A stretch of DNA of 5,891 bases from Candidatus Pelagibacterales bacterium (lineage in GTDB: Bacteria; Pseudomonadota; Alphaproteobacteria; Pelagibacterales; AG-422-B15), in NCBI GenBank assembly GCA_016777745.1, contig JADHQX010000088.1:1-5891 (forward strand), in the 5' to 3' direction. This document shows positions 1 to 5,184 of the stretch, one piece after another; position 1 is the first letter of the stretch, and every line of letters starts with the position of its first letter. The notes beneath the pieces are model-generated. The model was not told where the DNA came from. It saw only the letters and a list, made by a program, of their open reading frames with translations, and did not search any database. A program made the position numbers and the translations under genes.

Positions 1-2
1 AT

Positions 3-119
3 TCTAAGATTGTGTTGATGGGTGAAAGCTATGAGCTAAAGGATATAGATAAAGCTAAAGATGACTATATACAGTTTGTATTAGATGTTTTTAAAGATGA
101 AGGTGATAATAGTTTTTAA
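3..119 (+). CDS. C-terminal fragment of an unrecognised protein (5' end outside window)
   Basis: An open frame enters from the left edge and ends at TAA 117-119. It gives 38 residues starting SKIVLMGESYELKDID and ending in the acidic tail DEGDNSF. The fragment is rich in Lys, Asp and Glu with interspersed aliphatic residues, consistent with the end of a soluble cytoplasmic protein with a terminal helix. I do not recognise the family and assign no function. It points the same way as the TRAP genes, but 214 nt with a weak hairpin and promoter-like elements separate them, so it is probably a different transcription unit. The reading frame is supported by its lack of stops and by amphipathic content, but it is short, so a non-coding reading cannot be fully excluded. 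Confidence 0.6.
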   Translation, partial: SKIVLMGESYELKDIDKAKDDYIQFVLDVFKDEGDNSF

Positions 120-139
120 TTATGATGTATTTAAAAAGT

Positions 140-155
140 AAGCTATTTTTAGCTT
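140..155 (+). terminator. Weak hairpin after the upstream gene, possible terminator
   Basis: AAGCTA (140-145) pairs exactly with TAGCTT (150-155) around a TTTT loop, starting 20 nt after the upstream stop codon. The stem is only 6 bp with two G-C pairs. The sequence after it is T-rich but interrupted (CAATTATCTTTGTTTT) rather than a clean T-run. It may be a weak terminator for the upstream gene; chance formation in AT-rich DNA is also plausible. Confidence 0.3.
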
Positions 156-197
156 CAATTATCTTTGTTTTAATTTAAGTGTTTATGAGGATTATAA

Positions 198-213
198 ATT
201 GATTTAAATCAAT
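198..213. promoter_or_regulatory. FNR/DNR-family binding site (perfect FNR box)
   Basis: A perfect 16-bp palindrome contains TTGAT-TTAA-ATCAA at 199-212, matching every fixed position of the FNR consensus TTGATnnnnATCAA. FNR, FnrL, ANR and the nitric-oxide-responsive DNR/NnrR regulators all bind such sites. The centre (205.5) lies 128 nt upstream of the dctP start. A -10-like TATTTT at 232-237 would start transcription near 244-247, placing the box about 38-41 bp upstream, close to the -41.5 position of class II FNR activation. If transcription instead starts near 291 from the TATAAT at 280-285, the box lies at about -86. Oxygen- or nitric-oxide-linked control of the TRAP genes is inferred; the sequence match itself is direct. 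Confidence 0.65.
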
Positions 214-254
214 AAGTTCTACTTCAGATTGTATTTTAAGTTAACGCAAACATT

Positions 255-285
255 TTGACTATGGACTTCGAAGTTCAATTATAAT
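255..285 (+). promoter_or_regulatory. Candidate sigma-70 promoter for dctP with a long 19-nt spacer
   Basis: TTGACT (255-260) is a 5/6 match to the -35 consensus, and TATAAT (280-285) is an exact -10 hexamer. The spacer of 19 nt is longer than the optimal 17. The predicted start is near 291-292, about 42 nt before the dctP ATG. Promoters with 19-20 nt spacers are typically weak on their own and are characteristic of MerR-family activation, where the regulator binds a dyad in the spacer; such a dyad is present here (262-277). TATAAT can occur by chance in DNA this AT-rich, so confidence is moderate. Confidence 0.45.
262..277. promoter_or_regulatory. Palindromic operator-like dyad inside the promoter spacer
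   Basis: ACTTCGAAGT (265-274) is a perfect 10-bp palindrome. With one mismatch (264/275) the dyad extends to 262-277, so 7 of 8 positions pair. Its centre (269.5) almost coincides with the centre of the spacer between the -35 and -10 hexamers (270). Its GC-containing core stands out from the surrounding AT-rich DNA. Position and symmetry suggest a dimeric regulator, MerR-like by geometry, but no regulator gene is in the window. Confidence 0.4.
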
Positions 286-308
286 TAACTTATAAAAGTT
301 AATTAACT
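283..308. repeat. Nested inverted and direct repeats of AATTAACT in the dctP leader
   Basis: AATTAACTT (283-291) and AAGTTAATT (296-304) form a 9-bp perfect inverted repeat with a 4-nt loop. The right arm also belongs to a perfect 12-bp palindrome, AGTTAATTAACT (297-308). AATTAACT is therefore present as a direct repeat at 283-290 and 301-308. Another AGTTAAC occurs at 239-245. The left arm overlaps the candidate -10 hexamer and the right arm lies just downstream of its predicted start, so a protein bound here could block that promoter. As RNA, the full hairpin could form only in transcripts started further upstream. The low complexity makes chance a real alternative. Confidence 0.4.
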
Positions 309-321
309 AATACTAAAAATA

Positions 322-329
322 GAGGAGAG
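322..329 (+). promoter_or_regulatory. Strong Shine-Dalgarno sequence of dctP
   Basis: The purine tract GAGGAGAG contains AGGAG at 323-327, with a 6-nt gap to the ATG at 334. This fixes the dctP start. It is the only clear Shine-Dalgarno site in the operon: dctQ, dctM and the MFS gene lack one, which fits higher translation of the binding protein. Confidence 0.85.
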
Positions 330-333
330 AAAC

Positions 334-1464
334 ATGATTAAAGAAAAAAAATCATTGAAGGGTAAAGCACCTTCAAGACGTAAGTTCTTTAAGACTGCTG
401 CTGCAACTGGTGTTGCTGCTGTAGCTGCAACATCTTTATCTGCTCCAGCTGTTGCCAAAGAAAGAATTGAAGCTTCTATGGTGGCGACTTGGCCAAGAGA
501 TTTTCCTGGTCTAGGAACTGGTGCGCAAAGGCTTGTACAAAGACTTAGCGATATGAGTGATGGAAGAATACAAGTTACTTATTATGCTGCTAACGAAAGA
601 GTTAAAGCATTTGACTCATTTGATGAAGTTGCTTCTGGTAACTCACAAATGTATCATGGTGCTGACTACTACTGGGTTAAAAAACACCCTGCATTTGGAT
701 ACTTTACAGCTGTACCATTCGGTTTCACATATGCTGAAATGAATGCTTGGCTTAAGTTTGCTGGTGGACAAGAACTTTGGGATGAGTTAACTGATGATTT
801 TGGTACTCAAAGTTTTGCGGCTGGTAACACAGGTGTACAAATGGGTGGTTGGTTTAATAAGAAAATTAGATCAGCTAATGACTTAAAAGGTTTAAAAATG
901 CGTATGCCGGGATTAGGTGGACAAGTACTTGGAAAGCTTGGTGGTTCTCCAATTTCATTACCTGGTGGACAAATTTATGAAAACCTTGTGTCAGGTGCAA
1001 TTGATGCAACTGAATGGGTAGGTCCTTGGAATGATGAAGCTATGAAGTTTCATGAAGCTGCCAAGTACTACTACTATCCAGGTATGCATGAACCTGGATC
1101 AACATTAGCATGTGGTGTTAATAAATCTTGGTTTACAAGCCTTACAAAATCAGACCAATTGATAATCAAAACTGCTTGTGATTGGGCAGATACGACTACA
1201 ATGGCTGAATACAATGCTAAGAATGGTGCCGCATTAAATCGTCTAGTAAACGAAAATGGTGTTAAACTTGAGAAGTTTAGCGACAAAGTTTACGACGCAT
1301 TTGCTAAAGGTGCTGCTGAAGTATACGACGAAGTACAGCAACATAGTGCTCTTGCTAAAAAAGTACATGGTGCATTTATTAAAGGTCGTAAAGAAATTGG
1401 TGCTTGGACAAACTTGTCTGACTCACCTTATATTTCTCAAAGAAACAGAGCATTAGGATTGTAA
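334..1464 (+). CDS. dctP: TRAP transporter substrate-binding protein, DctP family (FcbT1/TakP-like)
   Basis: This 376-residue protein is the periplasmic receptor of a TRAP transporter: it captures an organic acid and presents it to the DctQ-DctM membrane complex. The N-terminus is a Tat signal, with SRRKFFK at residues 14-20, an Ala-rich hydrophobic stretch at about 21-38, and a likely cleavage after A39-V-A41. The mature protein then shows the DctP fold signatures: ASMVATWPRDF near its start, LKGLKMRMPGLGG at 184-196 with R190 as the expected carboxylate-binding arginine, and DATEWVGPWND at 224-234 followed by YYYYPGMHEPG at 245-255. The last two are typical of the COG4663 branch that includes FcbT1 and TakP. 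Known members bind 2-oxo acids, lactate or aromatic carboxylates, so the ligand here is probably a monocarboxylate but is not determined. Length is normal for the family. It is followed by a strong terminator, and its A+T content is visibly lower than that of the downstream genes, consistent with high expression. Confidence 0.95.
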   Translation: MIKEKKSLKGKAPSRRKFFKTAAATGVAAVAATSLSAPAVAKERIEASMVATWPRDFPGLGTGAQRLVQRLSDMSDGRIQVTYYAANERVKAFDSFDEVASGNSQMYHGADYYWVKKHPAFGYFTAVPFGFTYAEMNAWLKFAGGQELWDELTDDFGTQSFAAGNTGVQMGGWFNKKIRSANDLKGLKMRMPGLGGQVLGKLGGSPISLPGGQIYENLVSGAIDATEWVGPWNDEAMKFHEAAKYYYYPGMHEPGSTLACGVNKSWFTSLTKSDQLIIKTACDWADTTTMAEYNAKNGAALNRLVNENGVKLEKFSDKVYDAFAKGAAEVYDEVQQHSALAKKVHGAFIKGRKEIGAWTNLSDSPYISQRNRALGL

Positions 1465-1483
1465 TTCATTTCTAATTAATTCT

Positions 1484-1511
1484 AAAAGGGCCCTTCTAAG
1501 GGCCCTTTTTT
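1484..1511 (+). terminator. Strong intrinsic terminator between dctP and dctQ
   Basis: AAAAGGGCCCT (1484-1494) pairs perfectly with AGGGCCCTTTT (1499-1509) around a TCTA loop, and the 3' strand runs into six T residues (1506-1511). This 11-bp stem has six consecutive G-C pairs in a very AT-rich genome. The hairpin starts 20 nt after the dctP stop and ends 31 nt before dctQ. No convincing promoter follows it, so dctQ-dctM probably depends on read-through. That would make it an attenuator that keeps binding-protein mRNA in excess. Its A-rich left flank means it could also terminate transcription from the opposite strand. Confidence 0.92.
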
Positions 1512-1542
1512 AAATAAAATTACTAAAAAAACCTTTAGTTCT

Positions 1543-2526
1543 ATGGTTGATAAAAATAATTTACCGATTTTTTTAAGAGTATTTAGCTATTCAATATTAG
1601 CTTTTACTTTTATTTTTTTAGCTAACAACGTTTTAACAGTATGGTTTGATTGGCCTGGACTAAAACAATTATTTACCCATCATGGATTATTTGGATTTAA
1701 AAAATTGAGCACACCTTTAGATGGTGCTGTGTTAAATTTATCTTATATTCAGTTATCCTTTTACTTTATTTCATTTATTGCAGTTATTTATTATGTTTTA
1801 AAATCAATTAATCAGACATTAGAAACTGATGCAAAAATACTTACTAACATTACTGCTTATATTGTTAGATCATCTTTTTGGGCTGTATTAATTGTTGGAA
1901 TTGCAGATTTTTTAATTTCATTTTTGGTTGTTGAAAAATTAGCAGAACCAATTTTTAATGAAGCGATAAAAGTTAATTTAGTTATTCCAACCTTTAGAAT
2001 AACATTTATTCATTTTCCTTTAATACTAATTTCATTTGTAATTGGATATTTCACAAGATCGGTAGGATTTGTTTGGTTGGCTCTTCTGGTGGTTGGCAGT
2101 GAATTTTTAATTGTATTATCTAGATTTATATTTGAGTATGAACAAGCCTTTCAAGGAGATTTAGTTCGTTTTTGGTATGCTGCTTTATATCTTTTTGCAA
2201 GTGCATATGCTTTGATACATGAAGGACACGTAAGAGTTGACGTTTTATACACTGGATTTAGTGAGCGAAAAAAAGCATGGACAAATACAATTGGATCACT
2301 TTTATTTGGTATTCCACTTTGTCTCATAATTATATTTTTAGGTATGGGTGGTAAAGCAAGTATAATTAATGGCCCAGTTATTTCCTTTGAAATTACTCAA
2401 CAAGGTTCAAACGGTTTATATTTACTTTATTTAATGGCAGTGTATTTAGCTGTATTTGCTGTCACTATGTTAATTCAATTTACAAGCTACTTTATGGACA
2501 GTAGCCACAAACTTTTAAAAGATTAA
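1543..2526 (+). CDS. dctQ: TRAP transporter small permease subunit DctQ, long form with extra N-terminal membrane region
   Basis: This 327-residue integral membrane protein pairs with DctM to form the TRAP membrane complex. The DctQ domain is the C-terminal part: helices at about 173-195, 207-225, 248-268 and 290-313, with the family motif HEGHVRVDVLY at 227-237 in the loop after the second of these. The four-helix count matches a standard DctQ of about 160-200 residues. The N-terminal ~170 residues are additional, with hydrophobic segments at about 13-35, 66-88, 108-130 and 152-170, giving roughly eight spans in total. The ATG at 1543 is the only sensible start; no Shine-Dalgarno sequence precedes it, only an A-rich leader. 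It begins 31 nt after the terminator and ends 3 nt before dctM, so the two are probably translationally coupled. The role of the extra half is unknown. Confidence 0.88.
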   Translation: MVDKNNLPIFLRVFSYSILAFTFIFLANNVLTVWFDWPGLKQLFTHHGLFGFKKLSTPLDGAVLNLSYIQLSFYFISFIAVIYYVLKSINQTLETDAKILTNITAYIVRSSFWAVLIVGIADFLISFLVVEKLAEPIFNEAIKVNLVIPTFRITFIHFPLILISFVIGYFTRSVGFVWLALLVVGSEFLIVLSRFIFEYEQAFQGDLVRFWYAALYLFASAYALIHEGHVRVDVLYTGFSERKKAWTNTIGSLLFGIPLCLIIIFLGMGGKASIINGPVISFEITQQGSNGLYLLYLMAVYLAVFAVTMLIQFTSYFMDSSHKLLKD

Positions 2527-2529
2527 AAA

Positions 2530-5181
2530 ATGGAACATTTATTTTTAACTTTACTTGTAATTATAATGATCTCGGCTCTAGCGTCAGGTTTCCCTGTTGC
2601 GTTCGCACTTCCAGGCTCTGCAATAACTTCAATTGGTCTTGCAGCTTTAACGGGTTATTTATTTGAGGGAGATGCTAGTGCATATTTTGCTGTAGATGGA
2701 CCAAAGGAATGGCTTACAGCAGGTATTACTAATTTTAGGAGTAATTATTGGGACGTAGAAACTGATACGTTAATTGCAATTCCGTTATTCATTTTTATGG
2801 GAATTATGTTGCAAAAATCTAAAATTGCAGAAGACCTTTTGGTTACCATGGGACAATTATTTGGCCCTATTCCAGGTGGATTAGGTATTTCGGTAGTCTT
2901 TGTTGGAGCATTGCTGGCGGCGACTACAGGTATAGTTGGAGCAACTGTAATAGCTATGGGGTTAATCTCTCTCCCAACTATGTTGAATAATAAATATGAT
3001 AAAAGTCTTGCTAGTGGAATTGTTTGCTCCTCTGGAACGCTAGGTCAAATAATACCGCCATCAATTGTTTTAATAATTATAGCAGACCAATTAGCAAGTG
3101 CTGCTGATGTTGCCAATACAATGAGACAGACAGACTATAAAATAGTTACAGGTGAATTTAATATGCCTGGCGAACTTAGAGTTGGTTCTACTAGTGCTGG
3201 AGATATGTTTCTTGGGGCGTTGTTGCCTGGGTTAGTATTAGTTGGATTATACATTTTATATGTTTTAGTATATGCGAGATTGAATCCTAAGGCAGCTCCA
3301 CCAGTGCCATTTAAGGGTAAGTTTAATTCTAAATTTTGGACTAGGGTTGTTATGGTTATAATTCCTCCACTTGCATTAATTTTTGCAGTGCTTGGATCCA
3401 TATTAATGGGAATAGCCACAGTAAATCAAGCTGGATCAATTGGAGCAATAGGTGCAACTATGATGGCAGGTTATCGTCTTCATAAAGGTAAAAAAGATGC
3501 TTACTACCCAATTATAGTAGCCATTGTAGCAATCATACCAATTTATTTTCTCTCAAAAAATTATAACTTAAATATTAAAGCTATAGAAACTAGAGATTTC
3601 ACTGCAATATTAGTTACCGCATTTTTTACTATTATATTTTTAATTGGAATTTCTTGGAGTTTTTGGAGAACATATAAAATTAACAATGTTTTAAAAGAAG
3701 TTGTTACAGAAACCTGTGTAACTACTTCAATGGTTTTTATAATTCTTCTTGGAGCAGCAATGTTGACTTCAGGTTTTAGGGCTTTTGGGGGTGAAGAATT
3801 AGTTAGGGATTTTCTACAAGATTTACCTGGAGGATTTTGGACTCAATTTATTGTTGTCATGGTAGTAATCTTTATATTAGGCTTCTTTCTTGATTTTATA
3901 GAAATTGCAGTAGTAGTTGTTCCTATAATTGCACCAATATTATTAGCAGAACCTGGGGCTAATGTTAGTGCAATCTGGTTAGGTGTGATGATTGGAGTTA
4001 ATCTACAAACTTCTTTTTTAACTCCACCGTTTGGTTTTGCTTTATTTTATCTAAGAGGTGTTGCGTCAAAATTAGTTTCAACCTTAAACATCTGGAAAGG
4101 TGTTGTGCCTTTTATAGCTCTACAGCTAATAGGACTTGGAATTGTTGGTTTTTATCCAACCCTAGTAAATTATCTGCCAGCGAGAATATATTTAACATCT
4201 AAAGTAGCTCCGCCACCAATAAATCCAAAACTTCAACATTGCTTACAAGAATATAAATTTGATATTTACAAAAATGATGAACAAAAGATTGTGGCTGCTA
4301 TTAATAGTTTTCAAGAATTAACGCCTTCAAACCTTCCTAATGATAAGCTAGATATTTTTGAGGAGCATTTTGATAATGCTTTAGGAACTTTCACTTTAGT
4401 AACTAAACTGCAAAAAACTGAAGAAGAGTACAATTTGTTTGCTGAGGACTATAAAGATCTGCACTTTGAAGTTAGAAAAAAAGAGAAAAAGATTAGAAAA
4501 TTGAATAAGCAAATTGAAAAGTTAGAGTCTGAAATTAGAAACTTAAATTCGGAAGAGGCTTCAGATAAAAATAAGATAGAACTTAAAATAGAGAATTATA
4601 AATTAGAAATTGATGAACTGGCGAAAACTGTGCCTGAAATTTGGAAATCTAAAAATGAAGAATTTAAGATTATTCAGAAAGCAAAAAATACAAGAACTAA
4701 AAGGTATAGAAAAAATGTTGACAAAGCCTATGATAACTTAGATCAAATAGTTATGTTTATCCAAGATTATGAAAAACTAGATGGACTTTCACCTCAAATT
4801 AATGATTTAAAATATTCAATAAATAATAAAGATTATAAAAGTTCAATTTCAATTATTGATGATCTTTTTGAAAAATTGGGAAAAATTTCAGGTACAGAAG
4901 AGTTTGCAAATAAATTAGATGACTTAATATCAATTATAGATAGTGATGATGTTAATGAAGAGGAATTATTGATAGCAAGCTCAGATGCATTCAGTTTATT
5001 TAATATGGAAAATTTGTGGAGAAAAGATGCTAATAAAAATTTATTACCTGAGTTAATGAAATATAATTCAGAAATTAAAAATAATATTGGTTTAAGACGT
5101 CAATCTAAATTAACAAAAGAACAAGCAAAATTTGTTGCAAGATGTAACTCTGTTCATCGAGACGTATCGTTAAATTTTTAA
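2530..5181 (+). CDS. dctM: TRAP transporter large permease subunit DctM with a long C-terminal coiled-coil extension
   Basis: This 883-residue protein combines a DctM permease core (about 1-552) with a non-membrane extension (about 553-883). DctM is the translocating subunit and in characterised systems couples uptake to sodium. Core signatures include ASGFPVAFALPG at 18-29, LIAIPLFIFMGIMLQKSKIAEDLL at about 81-104, GIVGATVIAMG at 134-144, GTLGQIIPPSIVL at 169-181, the conserved FLDFIEIAVVVVPI region at 453-466, and TSFLTPPFGFALFYLRG at 494-510. The core is longer than the usual ~430 residues because of insertions at about 43-78 and 190-222 and an extra hydrophobic pair near 325-380; longer FcbT3-type (COG4664) proteins share this trend. 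The extension is lysine- and glutamate-rich with a clear heptad pattern. There is no Shine-Dalgarno sequence; the start lies 3 nt after the dctQ stop. Identity as DctM is secure; the extension's role is unknown. Confidence 0.95.
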   Translation: MEHLFLTLLVIIMISALASGFPVAFALPGSAITSIGLAALTGYLFEGDASAYFAVDGPKEWLTAGITNFRSNYWDVETDTLIAIPLFIFMGIMLQKSKIAEDLLVTMGQLFGPIPGGLGISVVFVGALLAATTGIVGATVIAMGLISLPTMLNNKYDKSLASGIVCSSGTLGQIIPPSIVLIIIADQLASAADVANTMRQTDYKIVTGEFNMPGELRVGSTSAGDMFLGALLPGLVLVGLYILYVLVYARLNPKAAPPVPFKGKFNSKFWTRVVMVIIPPLALIFAVLGSILMGIATVNQAGSIGAIGATMMAGYRLHKGKKDAYYPIIVAIVAIIPIYFLSKNYNLNIKAIETRDFTAILVTAFFTIIFLIGISWSFWRTYKINNVLKEVVTETCVTTSMVFIILLGAAMLTSGFRAFGGEELVRDFLQDLPGGFWTQFIVVMVVIFILGFFLDFIEIAVVVVPIIAPILLAEPGANVSAIWLGVMIGVNLQTSFLTPPFGFALFYLRGVASKLVSTLNIWKGVVPFIALQLIGLGIVGFYPTLVNYLPARIYLTSKVAPPPINPKLQHCLQEYKFDIYKNDEQKIVAAINSFQELTPSNLPNDKLDIFEEHFDNALGTFTLVTKLQKTEEEYNLFAEDYKDLHFEVRKKEKKIRKLNKQIEKLESEIRNLNSEEASDKNKIELKIENYKLEIDELAKTVPEIWKSKNEEFKIIQKAKNTRTKRYRKNVDKAYDNLDQIVMFIQDYEKLDGLSPQINDLKYSINNKDYKSSISIIDDLFEKLGKISGTEEFANKLDDLISIIDSDDVNEEELLIASSDAFSLFNMENLWRKDANKNLLPELMKYNSEIKNNIGLRRQSKLTKEQAKFVARCNSVHRDVSLNF
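4186..5178 (+). other. DctM C-terminal extension: charged helical domain with a coiled-coil hairpin
   Basis: These are residues 553-883 of DctM. After the last membrane span (about 524-542) comes a Pro-rich linker (VAPPPINP, 559-566), then a highly charged, mostly helical region. Hydrophobic residues at Y641, L644, V648, I655, L658, I662, L665, I669 and L672 follow a 3-4 heptad spacing. After a polar turn (about 673-681), I683, I687, Y690, I694 and L697 continue it, which would suit an antiparallel hairpin. A helical, acidic-and-basic remainder runs to the end, with Cys at 571 and 872. The frame continues from the permease without a stop, so this is one polypeptide. I recognise no named domain. 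The membrane side is unclear: the positively charged loop before the last span suggests the extension may be periplasmic, but this is inference. Confidence 0.7.
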
Positions 5182-5184
5182 TTA

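Noticed and set aside
557..742. Short plus-strand open frames in alternate frames of dctP (also 1256-1456)
   Set aside because: Their Leu/Lys/Thr-rich, low-complexity translations are typical of frame-shifted readings of an AT-rich gene, and no ribosome site precedes them.
1074..1286. 70-codon minus-strand open frame inside dctP
   Set aside because: It is antisense to conserved DctP motifs, with no start signals and no family resemblance.
1515..1520. TAAAAT as a possible -10 for a separate dctQ promoter
   Set aside because: It matches 5 of 6 consensus bases, but the DNA about 17 nt upstream is the terminator stem, with no -35 resemblance. In DNA this AT-rich such hexamers are expected by chance.
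3135..3419. 94-codon open frame on the minus strand inside dctM
   Set aside because: It lies entirely within the well-conserved DctM core and has no ribosome site or recognisable protein features, so it is a shadow of the real gene.
4180..4200. Possible gene boundary: a separate gene for the DctM C-terminal region
   Set aside because: The reading frame passes through without a stop, and there is no ATG with a ribosome site at the junction, so a single fused polypeptide is the better reading.
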